From contig NC_084812.1 in assembly GCF_963583255.1 (NCBI RefSeq), positions 24,924,959 through 24,988,958 of the forward strand: a stretch of 64,000 nt of DNA, written 5' to 3'. This DNA comes from Pyrus communis (Eukaryota > Streptophyta > Magnoliopsida > Rosales > Rosaceae). Each line of letters opens with the position of its first letter. Within the stretch, counting starts at the first letter, position 1. Positions 25,804-38,092 of the stretch are shown piece after piece. Made by a program: the position numbers and the translations under genes. The notes under the pieces were generated by a model. The model made no database searches. It saw only the letters and a program-made list of their open reading frames with translations, and had not been told where the DNA came from.

Positions 25804-28020
25804 TGTGACATCCCGTCCCGGGATTATTAAACGCACGTGTGAAATTACCTTTTTGCCCTTAGGTTGTTTTGTCACGTTGTGGGTTGTTTTGTGTGGTGTG
25901 GCATGTGTTGGACCACACACACACTCCCACACACACACACACTGACACTGCTCTCTCTCCCTCTGTCTTCTCCCTGTCTCCCTCTCCCCCGAGCTCCCTT
26001 TTGCCACTGTACATGTACGGACACACACCAAGAACCATTATCCCGTAGCAGATCGAGGAAACCAAGGGTGGATTTGTGATCGTGAGGTCGAGGGGAGCAC
26101 GAATATACCCTTTTCAGGTAAGAACATCGATGTTTTCACGTCGATTTCTTAAACTCCGTTTTGGGTACTGTTCATGCAAAGCTTGTACATTAAGTTTTTG
26201 GGTTTTCTGAGCTCGTGGTTGTGTTTGTGAGGTTCCCAGGAGCGTCGGAGTAGCTCGTTGGACGACTTTGGACGTCGGGAGGGCCTGGTTCGAGGTTGGC
26301 CGAGCTTGGAGTTTTTGGACAGGTATAATCTCGTGGTTTTAGCCCTTAAAACTTGTTGGGACATGTTCTACTAGCTTAGGGCTTTAATTTGGTGCAAGAA
26401 ACGTGGAAAAAGGTGGAGAAACGAGAGAGTTATAGCGATTTGCAGGTTTTCCGGCGACGGTGCCGGCGACGGCGACGGCGCCGGCGTCGGGGGCTGGCCG
26501 GAGAAGAAGCAGGAATATTCCGTTAAGTTTAACGGAATATTCCTGACGGCAGGGGTTAAGTTTAACGGAATATTCCGTCAGTTTGACGGAATATTCCTGA
26601 CGGCGTCAACTGACGCCGTCAGTGTGCTGTGCACGTGGCCGCGCGTGGGGGCGCGTAGGTCCGTGCCTGTGCTGGCGCGTGGGGGCGCGTGCGGGGTCCA
26701 AAAATTATTTTAAAATTATGGTTGTGATCCTGAGGTTGTGTAGAGCACGTTGGTATATTCATTTGTCCATTTTGAGCAATGTATGAGAAGTTATTACGAG
26801 AAACGGGTTATGTGCTTTAAAGTTAACGTTTTTATAGTTGTTTCGCATTTAGGTGACACGTACCCAGAGGACGAGCGTGCACACGCGAGACAGGGGGGCT
26901 ACGACCCTTCTACATACCAGTGAGTGGGCTTTTGTTTTCCGTATATACCTATATACATTTATATTCCCAGAAATTGATTTAAAAGGGTTATTTGCCTTAT
27001 GCCATGCATGTTATTATTAACGTTTATGCATCATCACATTCATTAGTAGTAGCATGCATATACATATTTATATGTGGGTGCTGTGGAGGCATAGGTAAGT
27101 GCCAGGTAAGAGTTATTTAACGATTGCATTAAATAGTGGATAGAGATGCTTAGAGAGCTCATAACCTGTACCCCCGTGTTAGTGCTCCCGCCCTGAGCAG
27201 GGCACAGGCCTTCACGTGATGTTCACCTCCCGCACCTTAGGCTCAGCTTGGATCCAAGCTAGGTGCACAGGCCTGTCGTACAGACCACATTAGGTGGTTC
27301 CGACTTGTAGGTGACCCGCGATTATTCGCCCAGGCTTCACGTGATCGTAGCACTTATTTACACCCAGTCCTGTCGTACAGACCACTTTAGGTGGTTCCGA
27401 CTCGTGGGCAGGTTTAGATATTGGGATTGAGATTTGAGCTCTAGATGTAGCCGTACAGGTCACGTAGGTGACTCCGGCTGCCTGATTTCATGATATTGAT
27501 TATGATTATACCTGGGCACTTGCATATCACTTTGAGATTTTGGCATGGCATATCTTGAGCATGATTGGTATACCCTTGAGCATGTTTTGCATGTTTACAC
27601 ATACGTACATATGTTTATTTTCTGGGAAGTATACAGGTTTTACGGCGAGGGGTTAGAAAGTATTTTATGAAATGGTTTTCAAAGAGCTTTGTTTTTGCCC
27701 ACTCACGTTTTTGTTTTGCGCCCCTCCAGGTTCTAGTTGCTTAGCCGTTGCGGTGGTTTCCCTTGAGAGCTTTTCGGCGTTCTGACAGACACTCCCCATT
27801 GTAGGGTCGCCTTCGGGCGTACTACTGTTGTTGTTTTAATTGGACTGCTATAGACCTGCTCTGAATTTGTATCGCACTAACTAGCACTCATTCTAGTACT
27901 TGCTTGCTAGTTTTTAATTATTCGTACTTTCATATTACTACTTTAGCTTCCGCACGTGCACATGGCTACGTCACCTTTGTGTGACGGCCAGCACGCTCCG
28001 ATCTCGGTCGGGGTGTGTCA
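25804..28020 (+). repeat. 5' LTR of intact gypsy element
   Basis: 2217 bp. Contents in order: a CT/CA-rich block, a GC-rich block of GGCGAC units (about 26455..26490), a cluster of GGAATATTCC palindromes (26512..26622), and two copies of a CTGTCGTACAGACCAC motif (27274 and 27372). Confidence 0.95.
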
Positions 28021-28099
28021 GTTTGGTATCAGAGCCTAGGTTTGGCAGTCCTGTGTCCTTGTGAGTATTCTAATAATTTTGGTGTCTTCTGTCAGAACT

Positions 28100-31000
28100 A
28101 TGCCGCCTCGTCGGGAACCCCGTCGCTCTTCTGAGCCTATGTTCCCCGATATTACTCAGTTGGGGGAAGCTTTTGCTACAGCCCTTCAGGCAGTGATGCG
28201 CCCTCCCCAGAGGACTCCTCTGGAGACCATGTACAATCTGAAGTTGGATAAGTTTAAGGGCAGTGAGGGACCCGAGAGTGCAGAGCGCTGGCTAGAACAC
28301 ATAGAGAAGACTTTCCGGGTGCTACATAATCAGGGGAACTTGCCTATGGAGAGGTGGGTCGAGACGACCGCTTGGTTTCTAGATACGGAGTCGGCAGCTT
28401 GGTGGGAGCAGGAGCTCCGTAGGTTGACTCCGGATCAGAGGATTGATTGGAACGTGTTTACGGGGTTGTTTAGGAGAAGATATGTACCCCCTGAGTACAT
28501 TGACCGAAAGAAGCAGGAGTTTTCCGAACTGAAACAGCGGAAGATGTCAGCGAATGAGTACTACCGTAAGTTTACGGACTTGTCCCGTTATCACCCTGAT
28601 GTCGCTGGTAATCCGGCGGAGATGCTCCGTCTTTTCCGTCTGGGCACAAGGAAGAAGTGGCGTTCTATGGCGTCTACGGTCCACAGCGAGACTTATCGGG
28701 ACTTCTATGAGATACTGTTGAGGATCGAGGATTCTGAGAATATGTCGAGCGATACGGATGAAGAGAAGGACGGCAACCAGAAGAAAGATGACAAAGGCAA
28801 AGGTCAGGCATCGCTCGGGCCCCGACAGACTCAGAACTTCAAGAGAGGTGGAGCTAGTTCTAGTTCTTCGAGTGGTGGCTTCAGTGCCACTGGGCAGGGT
28901 CGTGGAGGTAGATTTTCTGGTGGCGCTAGAGGCCAGAGGCAGGGCGATGGTGGGCGAGGCAGAGCCCCTATTTGCCGCAGGTGTAACAACCGACATTTCG
29001 GTGAGTGTAGACGTGGTAGCAACGGTTGTTTCACATGTGGACAGGTGGGACATAGAGCGGCAAATTGTCCCCAGGGTCAGCAGCAGCAGAAACCACAGCA
29101 GACCTTTATGCCACCGCCTGCACCACTCCAACAGATCCAGGGTCCTAGTAGTTACGGCCAGACGGGTCGAGGTGGTGCTTACCACTATCAGGGTGATGCT
29201 GTCCCTTATGCTCCGGGGCAGTATCAGTACCCTCAGGATCCCTATTCCCAGGGTGGCTATCCCCAGTATTCAGGCAGCTATATGCCGTATCCTCCAGCCC
29301 CAGCGGGTGGTTCACAGTGGTATCAGGGAGGACAGTATCAGCAGGGGGAGATTGCCATTAGCAGTGCAGGATCTTCGAGACAGTCAGGCCAGCCCAGTCA
29401 GGGGCGTGGTGCTCAGGGACGCGGTGTTCAGGCGAGCCGAGGCCGCGGTGGGCGTCAGCAGGGACAGGGGCGTCTTCACAATATTTCTCTGCAGGACGCC
29501 CAGAACAACCCAGACTTGATTATGGGTACGTTGAACATTCTTGGTTGTTTTGCTAGAGTCTTAATTGATTGTGGAGCTACACATTCCGTAATTTCTCATA
29601 CATTTGCTCAAGCGACGCAACCTCGCCCCACACCCCTAGGGTATGATTTAGAGTTTGTTATGCCTAGGGGAGAGAGTTGCGTTGTAGATTGTGTGTACCC
29701 GGGGTGTCCAGTGATCGTAGAGGGTGTTGCTTTGTCAGCCGATCTTATCCCGTTAGATATTGTGGACTTTGATGTGATTCTGGGCACGGACTGGTTGCAC
29801 TTCTATCGTGCCAACATTGACTGTTACGGGAAAGTAGTTACGTTTCACCGACCTGGACTACCTGTGGTTACTTTCGTGGGTGAGCAGAGTGGGGTGAGAT
29901 ATGGCGTTATTTCGGCGCTACGAGCGAAAAAGTTGTTAACTAAGGGTTGTCAGGGGTATCTGGCTCATGTGGTGCTGGATGAGGTTATTACTAGCAGAAT
30001 AGAGGATGTGAGAGTGGTCAGACACTTCCCTGATGTATTTCCTGAGGATTTACCTGGGTTACCCCCAGATCGAGACGTAGAGTTCACCATTGAGTTGATT
30101 CCAGGTACCAATCCTATTTCTTTAACTCCTTATCGTATGGCTCCTGCGGAGTTAAGGGAATTGAAAGTTCAGCTACAAGAGTTAGTAGATAAGGGATTTA
30201 TCCAGCCTAGTACTTCGCCTTGGGGTGCTCCAGTGTTGTTTGTGAGGAAGAAGGATGGAACTTTGAGACTGTGCATCGACTACAGGCAACTCAATCGGGT
30301 GACGATTAAAAACCGTTATCCATTGCCTCGTATCGATGATTTGTTTGATCAGCTGAGAGGTGCTTGCGTGTTCTCTAAGATAGACTTGAGGTCTGGTTAC
30401 TATCAGCTGAAGATCAGTAGGGATGATGTCCCTAAGACGGCGTTCAGGACTCGTTACGGTCATTACGAGTTTCTGGTTATGCCATTTGGATTGACGAATG
30501 CACCAGCCGCCTTTATGGATTTGATGAACCGAGTATTCCAGCCTTACTTGGATAGATTCGTCATTGTCTTCATTGACGATATTCTGGTGTATTCTAAGTC
30601 GAAAGCGGAGCATGTTCGACATCTTACTTTGGTGTTGAAAAGGTTGAGGGAACACCAGTTATATGCTAAGTTTAGCAAGTGCCAGTTCTGGTTAGACCAA
30701 GTTGCGTTCTTGGGACACGTCATTTCTGCTCAGGGTATTTTGGTTGACCCTCAGAAGGTTGCAGCGGTAGAGAGTTGGGAGCAACCGCGAACCGTCACCG
30801 AAGTGAGAAGTTTCCTTGGTTTGGCAGGGTATTATCGGAGGTTCGTTAAGGATTTTTCGGTGATTGCCTTGCCGTTGACGAGGTTAACGAGGAAGGATGT
30901 CAAATTTGAGTGGGATGATAGGTGCGAGCGGAGTTTCCAACAGTTGAAGCATTGTCTCACTCATGCACCTGTTTTGGCACTCCCAGACGATAGTGGTGAT

Positions 31001-32917
31001 TTCGAGGTTTACAGCGATGCTTCCTTGAATGGTTTGGGATGTGTATTAATGCAGCATGGTAGGGTGATTGCTTATGCTTCGCGGCAGTTGAAACCTCATG
31101 AGAGGAATTACCCTACACATGATTTGGAGTTGGCCGCTATCATTTTTGCGTTAAAGTTGTGGAGGCACTATCTTTACGGAGAAAAGTGCAAGATCTTTAC
31201 GGATCACAAGAGTCTCCAGTATCTCTTTACTCAGAAGGAACTCAATCTTCGTCAGCGGAGGTGGTTGGAGTTGCTCAGCGATTACGATTGCACGATTGAT
31301 TATCATCCTGGTCGTGCGAACGTAGTGGCTGATGCACTTAGCAGGAAGTCACAGGGCCGTATTAATGCGTTGTACGCTAGTCGTGCTCCTCTTTTGGTGG
31401 ACTTGCGTACTACGGGGGTAAGGCTAGAAGCCGAAGATCGAGATGTGGCATTACTTGCTAATTTCCAAGTTAGGCCGATACTTGTTGATCGGGTGCTTGA
31501 AGCCCAAGTAACTGACCAGGAGACTCAAGAACTTATTCAAGCTCGAGAGCAAGGAAGGAGGCGGGACCTCAGAGTTCGGGATTCGGATGGCATGTTGATG
31601 CTAGAAGGTAGAATGTTTGTGCCTAAGAGTGTGGAGTTGAAGAAAGAAATTCTCGATGAAGCACATATCTCGGCTTATGCCATGCACCCAGGAGCTACTA
31701 AAATGTACCATACTGTTCGACCGTTTTATTATTGGCCGGGTATGAAGAGGGAGATAGCCGAGTATGTGAGCAGGTGTGCTGTTTGTCAACAAGTTAAAGC
31801 AGAAAGGAAGAAGCCGTTTGGGTTGTTGCAGCCGCTTCCCGTTCCAGAGTGGAAATGGGAAAATATCACCATGGATTTTGTGTACAAGCTCCCACGTACA
31901 CATAATGGCTTTGACGGCATTTGGGTGATCGTCGATCGACTCACTAAGTCGGCTCATTTTATTCCTGTGAGAGAGAAGTATTCTCTGAGCCGTTTAGCGG
32001 AGTTATTCATTTCGAAGGTTGTAAAGTACCACGGTGTCCCAGTGAGTATTGTTTCGGATCGAGATCCACGATTTACGTCGAAGTTTTGGGTAGCTTTCCA
32101 GGAAGCTTTGGGCACGAGATTACTTTACAGCACGGCGTATCATCCACAGACCGACGGGCAGTCAGAGAGAACTATTCAGACCTTGGAGGATATGCTGCGA
32201 GCTTCGGTGTTGCAGTTTGGTGACGCTTGGCACCAAAGATTGGATTTGATGGAATTTGCTTACAACAACAGTTTTCATTCGAGCATTGGCATGGCGCCAT
32301 TTGAGGCCTTGTATGGCAGAGCTTGTCGCACACCGTTATGTTGGTCAGAGGTTGGAGAAAGAGTTTTAGTGGGTCCAGAGATTGTCGAGGAGACTACTCA
32401 GAACGTTCAGGTGATTAAGTCTAACCTGAAAGCAGCTCAGGACAGGCAGAAGAGTCTAGCGGATCGGCATGCTACGGACAGAACATATGAGGTCGGAGAT
32501 TGGGTATTTCTGAAGCTTTCACCGTGGAGAGGTGTTGTGCGGTTCGGAAAGAAAGGGAAGTTGAGTCCCAGGTACATCGGACCATACGTGGTCACAGAAC
32601 GAGTTGGCGAGGTAGCTTACAAGTTGGAGTTGCCCCCGGAGTTGGCTAGAGTGCATAATGTTTTTCACGTGTCTATGCTCCGACACTATGTTGCTGATCC
32701 ATCTCACGTGATACCTCCTCAACCGCTTGAGATTAACCCAGATTTGACGTACGATGAGGAACCGGTGACGATCATTGATTGGAAAGAGAAGGTTTTGAGG
32801 AACAAGACAGTGAATTTGGTGAAGGTTTTGTGGAGGAACCATTCAGTCGAAGAAGCTACGTGGGAGACAGAGAATCGGATGAGGGATTTGTACCCTCGAT
32901 TGTTCTTTGACTGCTAG
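28100..32917 (+). CDS. Gag-pol polyprotein of Ty3/gypsy chromovirus
   Basis: 1605 residues from ATG 28100, 80 bp after the 5' LTR. Order: gag capsid-like region ([15 protein letters not shown]); a CCHC zinc knuckle from Cys310 ([14 protein letters not shown]); Q/G/Y-rich linker; aspartic protease with Asp490 in DCGATHS; reverse transcriptase with FIDD at 824..827; RNase H ([24 protein letters not shown]); integrase with an HH-CC zinc region (CAVC) and D1259, D1320, E1356, a canonical D35E spacing; and a C-terminal chromodomain ([17 protein letters not shown]). Gag and pol share one frame with no stop or shift. The protease has Cys where most relatives have Ser or Thr after Asp. All other key residues seen are intact. 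Confidence 0.97.
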   Translation: MPPRREPRRSSEPMFPDITQLGEAFATALQAVMRPPQRTPLETMYNLKLDKFKGSEGPESAERWLEHIEKTFRVLHNQGNLPMERWVETTAWFLDTESAAWWEQELRRLTPDQRIDWNVFTGLFRRRYVPPEYIDRKKQEFSELKQRKMSANEYYRKFTDLSRYHPDVAGNPAEMLRLFRLGTRKKWRSMASTVHSETYRDFYEILLRIEDSENMSSDTDEEKDGNQKKDDKGKGQASLGPRQTQNFKRGGASSSSSSGGFSATGQGRGGRFSGGARGQRQGDGGRGRAPICRRCNNRHFGECRRGSNGCFTCGQVGHRAANCPQGQQQQKPQQTFMPPPAPLQQIQGPSSYGQTGRGGAYHYQGDAVPYAPGQYQYPQDPYSQGGYPQYSGSYMPYPPAPAGGSQWYQGGQYQQGEIAISSAGSSRQSGQPSQGRGAQGRGVQASRGRGGRQQGQGRLHNISLQDAQNNPDLIMGTLNILGCFARVLIDCGATHSVISHTFAQATQPRPTPLGYDLEFVMPRGESCVVDCVYPGCPVIVEGVALSADLIPLDIVDFDVILGTDWLHFYRANIDCYGKVVTFHRPGLPVVTFVGEQSGVRYGVISALRAKKLLTKGCQGYLAHVVLDEVITSRIEDVRVVRHFPDVFPEDLPGLPPDRDVEFTIELIPGTNPISLTPYRMAPAELRELKVQLQELVDKGFIQPSTSPWGAPVLFVRKKDGTLRLCIDYRQLNRVTIKNRYPLPRIDDLFDQLRGACVFSKIDLRSGYYQLKISRDDVPKTAFRTRYGHYEFLVMPFGLTNAPAAFMDLMNRVFQPYLDRFVIVFIDDILVYSKSKAEHVRHLTLVLKRLREHQLYAKFSKCQFWLDQVAFLGHVISAQGILVDPQKVAAVESWEQPRTVTEVRSFLGLAGYYRRFVKDFSVIALPLTRLTRKDVKFEWDDRCERSFQQLKHCLTHAPVLALPDDSGDFEVYSDASLNGLGCVLMQHGRVIAYASRQLKPHERNYPTHDLELAAIIFALKLWRHYLYGEKCKIFTDHKSLQYLFTQKELNLRQRRWLELLSDYDCTIDYHPGRANVVADALSRKSQGRINALYASRAPLLVDLRTTGVRLEAEDRDVALLANFQVRPILVDRVLEAQVTDQETQELIQAREQGRRRDLRVRDSDGMLMLEGRMFVPKSVELKKEILDEAHISAYAMHPGATKMYHTVRPFYYWPGMKREIAEYVSRCAVCQQVKAERKKPFGLLQPLPVPEWKWENITMDFVYKLPRTHNGFDGIWVIVDRLTKSAHFIPVREKYSLSRLAELFISKVVKYHGVPVSIVSDRDPRFTSKFWVAFQEALGTRLLYSTAYHPQTDGQSERTIQTLEDMLRASVLQFGDAWHQRLDLMEFAYNNSFHSSIGMAPFEALYGRACRTPLCWSEVGERVLVGPEIVEETTQNVQVIKSNLKAAQDRQKSLADRHATDRTYEVGDWVFLKLSPWRGVVRFGKKGKLSPRYIGPYVVTERVGEVAYKLELPPELARVHNVFHVSMLRHYVADPSHVIPPQPLEINPDLTYDEEPVTIIDWKEKVLRNKTVNLVKVLWRNHSVEEATWETENRMRDLYPRLFFDC

Positions 32918-32975
32918 GGGGTTGCTGCGTTGTTGTTTTGAATTTCGGGACGAAATTCTATTAAGGTGGGAAGGT

Positions 32976-35204
32976 TGTGACATCCCGTCCCGGGATTATT
33001 AAACGCACGTGTGAAATTACCTTTTTGCCCTTAGGTTGTTTTGTCACGTTGTGGGTTGTTTTGTGTGGTGTGGCATGTGTTGGACCACACACACACTCCC
33101 ACACACACACACACTGACACTGCTCTCTCTCCCTCTGTCTTCTCCCTGTCTCCCTCTCCCCCGAGCTCCCTTTTGCCACTGTACATGTACGGACACACAC
33201 CAAGAACCATTATCCCGTAGCAGATCGAGGAAACCAAGGGTGGATTTGTGATCGTGAGGTCGAGGGGAGCACGAATATACCCTTTTCAGGTAAGAACATC
33301 GATGTTTTCACGTCGATTTCTTAAACTCCGTTTTGGGTACTGTTCATGCAAAGCTTGTACATTAAGTTTTTGGGTTTTCTGAGCTCGTGGTTGTGTTTGT
33401 GAGGTTCCCAGGAGCGTCGGAGTAGCTCGTTGGACGACTTTGGACGTCGGGAGGGCCTGGTTCGAGGTTGGCCGAGCTTGGAGTTTTTGGACAGGTATAA
33501 TCTCGTGGTTTTAGCCCTTAAAACTTGTTGGGACATGTTCTACTAGCTTAGGGCTTTAATTTGGTGCAAGAAACGTGGAAAAAGGTGGAGAAACGAGAGA
33601 GTTATAGCGATTTGCAGGTTTTCCGGCGACGGTGCCGGCGACGGTGCCGGCGACGGCGACGGCGCCGGCGTCGGGGGCTGGCCGGAGAAGAAGCAGGAAT
33701 ATTCCGTTAAGTTTAACGGAATATTCCTGACGGCAGGGGTTAAGTTTAACGGAATATTCCGTCAGTTTGACGGAATATTCCTGACGGCGTCAACTGACGC
33801 CGTCAGTGTGCTGTGCACGTGGCCGCGCGTGGGGGCGCGTAGGTCCGTGCCTGTGCTGGCGCGTGGGGGCGCGTGCGGGGTCCAAAAATTATTTTAAAAT
33901 TATGGTTGTGATCCTGAGGTTGTGTAGAGCACGTTGGTATATTCATTTGTCCATTTTGAGCAATGTATGAGAAGTTATTACGAGAAACGGGTTATGTGCT
34001 TTAAAGTTAACGTTTTTATAGTTGTTTCGCATTTAGGTGACACGTACCCAGAGGACGAGCGTGCACACGCGAGACAGGGGGGCTACGACCCTTCTACATA
34101 CCAGTGAGTGGGCTTTTGTTTTCCGTATATACCTATATACATTTATATTCCCAGAAATTGATTTAAAAGGGTTATTTGCCTTATGCCATGCATGTTATTA
34201 TTAACGTTTATGCATCATCACATTCATTAGTAGTAGCATGCATATACATATTTATATGTGGGTGCTGTGGAGGCATAGGTAAGTGCCAGGTAAGAGTTAT
34301 TTAACGATTGCATTAAATAGTGGATAGAGATGCTTAGAGAGCTCATAACCTGTACCCCCGTGTTAGTGCTCCCGCCCTGAGCAGGGCACAGGCCTTCACG
34401 TGATGTTCACCTCCCGCACCTTAGGCTCAGCTTGGATCCAAGCTAGGTGCACAGGCCTGTCGTACAGACCACATTAGGTGGTTCCGACTTGTAGGTGACC
34501 CGCGATTATTCGCCCAGGCTTCACGTGATCGTAGCACTTATTTACACCCAGTCCTGTCGTACAGACCACTTTAGGTGGTTCCGACTCGTGGGCAGGTTTA
34601 GATATTGGGATTGAGATTTGAGCTCTAGATGTAGCCGTACAGGTCACGTAGGTGACTCCGGCTGCCTGATTTCATGATATTGATTATGATTATACCTGGG
34701 CACTTGCATATCACTTTGAGATTTTGGCATGGCATATCTTGAGCATGATTGGTATACCCTTGAGCATGTTTTGCATGTTTACACATACGTACATATGTTT
34801 ATTTTCTGGGAAGTATACAGGTTTTACGGCGAGGGGTTAGAAAGTATTTTATGAAATGGTTTTCAAAGAGCTTTGTTTTTGCCCACTCACGTTTTTGTTT
34901 TGCGCCCCTCCAGGTTCTAGTTGCTTAGCCGTTGCGGTGGTTTCCCTTGAGAGCTTTTCGGCGTTCTGACAGACACTCCCCATTGTAGGGTCGCCTTCGG
35001 GCGTACTACTGTTGTTGTTTTAATTGGACTGCTATAGACCTGCTCTGAATTTGTATCGCACTAACTAGCACTCATTCTAGTACTTGCTTGCTAGTTTTTA
35101 ATTATTCGTACTTTCATATTACTACTTTAGCTTCCGCACGTGCACATGGCTACGTCACCTTTGTGTGACGGCCAGCACGCTCCGATCTCGGTCGGGGTGT
35201 GTCA
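32976..35204 (+). repeat. 3' LTR of intact gypsy element
   Basis: 2229 bp, matching the 5' LTR apart from one additional CGGTGCCGGCGA-type unit around 33640..33655. The palindrome cluster lies at 33696..33806. Confidence 0.95.
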
Positions 35205-35209
35205 GCCGG

Positions 35210-35914
35210 GGTTTAAGTTTTGTAGGTCTATATGCGTCTTTTGATTAAATTTCGGTTTTTAATGTTGCTAGTGAAAAAATAATTGTATGCACAGAAGTGG
35301 GGAATGATGTATTATATGTTTTTTCGAATGATGAAATTGTATTTTAACTAATTTAAATAATAAGTGAGAAATTCGAACTTTTATGCATATATAGGGAGAG
35401 TACATCTATTTTAACCAATATGACCATGTTTGCGGGAATGATGCAGATTCGAATATAAGGAAATATTTGCATAACAAATACAAAGGATCGTGACAATCAA
35501 TACGATAGGATACGATTTGACAGACTACGTTATGATCATATGTGATTCTAATTAAAATGGAATTGAAATGGAAAATTTATTCATGGATTTATGGCTTTTG
35601 GAAGACAAGAATAAAAAGAAAGATTTCAAACAATAGTTGTAATCTGACCTTCTTGGTGATGGTACAGTTGCCAAACCAAAATTTATTACACAATATGAAT
35701 TGCATTAGACCTTTGGATTTGGCTCATCCTGTATGGAAATAAATTAATTTTCATGTCCATGGAAATTGTGGTCGAGGAATAAAATTGATTCCAAAATATC
35801 CAACGTTGAAGGAAGCAAAATCTGGATGTTAATGCACACAAGATTTTTGTGGTCCTTCATCCAACTATAAAGTACTCGTCACTGGTTACAATTATCATCA
35901 TCAAAACAGAAACA
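35210..35914. other. Upstream region of subtilase F
   Basis: No gene. Its first about 270 bp parallel 21290..21607 and the later part parallels 3610..3996 upstream of copy A, so this is duplicated promoter DNA. Confidence 0.6.
35866..35872 (+). promoter_or_regulatory. TATA-like box of subtilase F
   Basis: TATAAAG lies 43 bp before the ATG. The context ATAAAGTACTCGTCA is shared with copy B (ATAAGGTACTCGTCA) and in part with C (ATATAAAGTAG). In copy A the matching place reads ACATAAGACTCGTCA, a weaker TATA. Confidence 0.5.
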
Positions 35915-38092
35915 ATGGCAAAGCACGGAGCTCTCCTGTTTTCTTATGCTTTCTCCATTATTCTCTTGCTCACTTTGAGTTTACCGTCTGAAGCCGCTGA
36001 TCAGGAAGAAAGAAAGACGTATATTATCTACTTGGGATCACTTCCTAAGGATGAGCTGTTCTCGCCATTGTCTCACCACATTGGTATTCTCGAAGGAGTT
36101 ACCGAAAGCAGCTCTGCTTCGAATCTCTTGGTCAGAAGCTACAAAAAAAGCTTCAACGGATTCGCTGCAAAGCTCACTGACCGAGAAGGAGAAAAGCTTG
36201 CTAAGATGAAGGAAGTTGTCTCCGTGTTTCCGAGCAAAACTTACAAACTCCAAACAACAAGATCCTGGGAATTCTTGGGCTTCAATGAGAAGCACAAACG
36301 AAATCCTACTGTCGAGAGCAATGTTATTATTGGTGTCATCGATTCTGGGATATGGCCTGAATCTAAAAGTTTTAGCGATGAAGGTTTTGGTCCAGCTCCA
36401 AAGAAGTGGAAAGGAGTTTGCAAAGGAGGCAAAAACTTCACTTGCAACAACAAGATCATTGGAGCTCGGTTTTACACTGATTCCTCAGCTAGAGATGAGA
36501 ATGGTCATGGAACTCATACTGCCTCAACTGCAGCAGGAAATCCGGTAAAGGGTGTGAGCTTTTATGGACTGGGGCAGGGAACTGCAAGAGGAGGCGTTCC
36601 CTCTGCGAGGATTGCTGCATATAAAGTTTGCAATTCTAAAGGTTGCTCTTCCGAAGGGCTCTTGGGTGCTTTTGATGACGCTATTCATGATGGAGTTGAC
36701 ATCATTACAATTTCAATTGGAGCCGAAACTGCAGCCCCTTTGGATCAGGATCCTATAGCAATCGGTGCTCTTCATGCAATTGAGAAAGGGATACTAACCT
36801 TGCAATCCGCAGGAAATAATGGCCCTGACGGAGGTTCTGTATCAAGTGTAGCACCATGGATTCTTGCAGTTGCAGCAAGTAGCACAGATCGTCGCATTAT
36901 TGACAAGGTTATTCTTGGAAACAGGACGCTTGTCGGTAGTTCAGTGAATGCTTTCAAATTAAATGGAACAAGTTTTCCGTTGATAGAAGGCAAAGATGCA
37001 GGTCAATGCTTGGATTGTGAATTAGGTTGCATGGACCCTAATTTAGCTAAGGGAAAGATTGTGGTATGTTCTGATGCTGGGGGCAGTATTGAAGCTCATC
37101 GAGTCGGCGCAATAGGTGCGCTAACTAGCACTACCAAACCCGATGTTTCTTTCATTGTCCCACTACCTGCAGCAAGTTTTGGCAGTAAAGATTTTGGCGC
37201 CGTCGAGTCATATCTCAGCTCCACAGCCAACCCTCGAGCAAAGATACTAAAAAGTGAAGTCATAAAAGATCTTGCTGCACCTACTATCGCTTCCTTCTCT
37301 TCACGGGGGCCTAATTCCATTTTACCTGAAATTATCAAGCCGGACATAACTGCCCCGGGGGTTGATATTTTGGCTGCATATTCACCTGTTGCTCCTCTCA
37401 CAGAGAGCTCTGAAGACCAGAGGCATGTAAAATACAGTATCTTATCTGGAACCTCCATGTCTTGCCCGCATGCTGCTGGTGTCGCTGCGTATATCAAGAC
37501 ATTCCACCCCAACTGGTCTCCATCTGCTATCAAATCATCTATTCTTACTACAGCTGGGCCTGTGAATGGCACCAACAATTCCACCTCACCGGGCGAATTT
37601 TCGTATGGATCTGGGCATATCAATCCTATAAAGGCTGTAAATCCGGGGCTTGTGTACGAAACTTCTAAGAATGATTACATTAAGTTGCTATGCTCTATCT
37701 TGGATGAGTCCAAAGTTCGACTCATTTCTGGAGACAAAGGCCCTTGCTCTGCAAGTACTGGCAATAAATCGGCCAAGGATCTCAACTACCCTTCGCTCGC
37801 TGGTAATGTTTCTCCGGGAACTTCATTTTCGATTAAGTTTCCAAGAACAGTAAAAAATGTTGGCGTTGCAAACTCCACATACAAGGCAAAGATCATCTCA
37901 AAGCTGGGAGTTAACATCAAGGTGGCGCCTCAAGTTCTTTCCTTCAAGTCTTTGAATGAGAAAAAGACCTTTAATGTGACAGTTTCTGGAAGAGGTATGC
38001 CATATGGTTCGTATGTATCTGCGTCATTGGTGTGGACGGATGGCACTCACAGCGTTCGAAGTCCAATTCTTGTAACCAGCTTCTCGGCTTGA
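35915..38092 (+). CDS. Cucumisin-like subtilisin protease (SBT4 type), intact copy F
   Basis: 725 residues with no intron. The start is ATG 35915 (AACAATGGCAAAG context, shared by copies A and C). Signal peptide about 1-27 (hydrophobic FSYAFSIILLLTLSL, then SEA). I9 propeptide about 33-113 (YIIYLGSLPKDELFSPLSHH), with likely cleavage before TTRSWEFLGF at Thr114. Catalytic Asp143 (GVIDSGIWPES), His198 (NGHGTHTAS), oxyanion Asn301 (SAGNNGP) and Ser514 (GTSMSCPHAAG), with a PA domain between His and Ser and an Fn3-like C-terminal domain (TVKNVGVANSTYKA, VRSPILV). Family knowledge: a secreted, glycosylated apoplastic serine endopeptidase; substrates are not known from sequence. It is the only undamaged copy in the array. 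Confidence 0.97.
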   Translation: MAKHGALLFSYAFSIILLLTLSLPSEAADQEERKTYIIYLGSLPKDELFSPLSHHIGILEGVTESSSASNLLVRSYKKSFNGFAAKLTDREGEKLAKMKEVVSVFPSKTYKLQTTRSWEFLGFNEKHKRNPTVESNVIIGVIDSGIWPESKSFSDEGFGPAPKKWKGVCKGGKNFTCNNKIIGARFYTDSSARDENGHGTHTASTAAGNPVKGVSFYGLGQGTARGGVPSARIAAYKVCNSKGCSSEGLLGAFDDAIHDGVDIITISIGAETAAPLDQDPIAIGALHAIEKGILTLQSAGNNGPDGGSVSSVAPWILAVAASSTDRRIIDKVILGNRTLVGSSVNAFKLNGTSFPLIEGKDAGQCLDCELGCMDPNLAKGKIVVCSDAGGSIEAHRVGAIGALTSTTKPDVSFIVPLPAASFGSKDFGAVESYLSSTANPRAKILKSEVIKDLAAPTIASFSSRGPNSILPEIIKPDITAPGVDILAAYSPVAPLTESSEDQRHVKYSILSGTSMSCPHAAGVAAYIKTFHPNWSPSAIKSSILTTAGPVNGTNNSTSPGEFSYGSGHINPIKAVNPGLVYETSKNDYIKLLCSILDESKVRLISGDKGPCSASTGNKSAKDLNYPSLAGNVSPGTSFSIKFPRTVKNVGVANSTYKAKIISKLGVNIKVAPQVLSFKSLNEKKTFNVTVSGRGMPYGSYVSASLVWTDGTHSVRSPILVTSFSA

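Larger units (their letters stand above)
25804..35204 (+). mobile_element. Intact Ty3/gypsy chromovirus (Tekay-like)
   Basis: A complete 9401-bp element. The 5' LTR is 25804..28020 (2217 bp) and the 3' LTR 32976..35204 (2229 bp), both starting TGTGACATCCCG and ending GGGGTGTGTCA. GCCGG flanks both ends (25799..25803 and 35205..35209). The primer-binding site TGGTATCAGAGCC is at 28024 and a polypurine tract AAGGTGGGAAGGT ends at 32975. One open gag-pol frame fills the interior. By eye the LTRs differ by one extra 12-bp GC unit in the 3' copy, with no substitution noticed. The insertion is therefore very young and the element may still be mobile. It inserted into the spacer of the subtilase array. 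Confidence 0.97.

Noticed and set aside
25864..26079. Small frames in the gypsy LTRs
   Set aside because: They lie in CT/CA-rich LTR sequence, are duplicated in both LTRs and have no recognisable domain.
28547..29185. Long minus-strand frame within gag-pol
   Set aside because: Shadow of the gag coding region; no family similarity and biased low-complexity composition.
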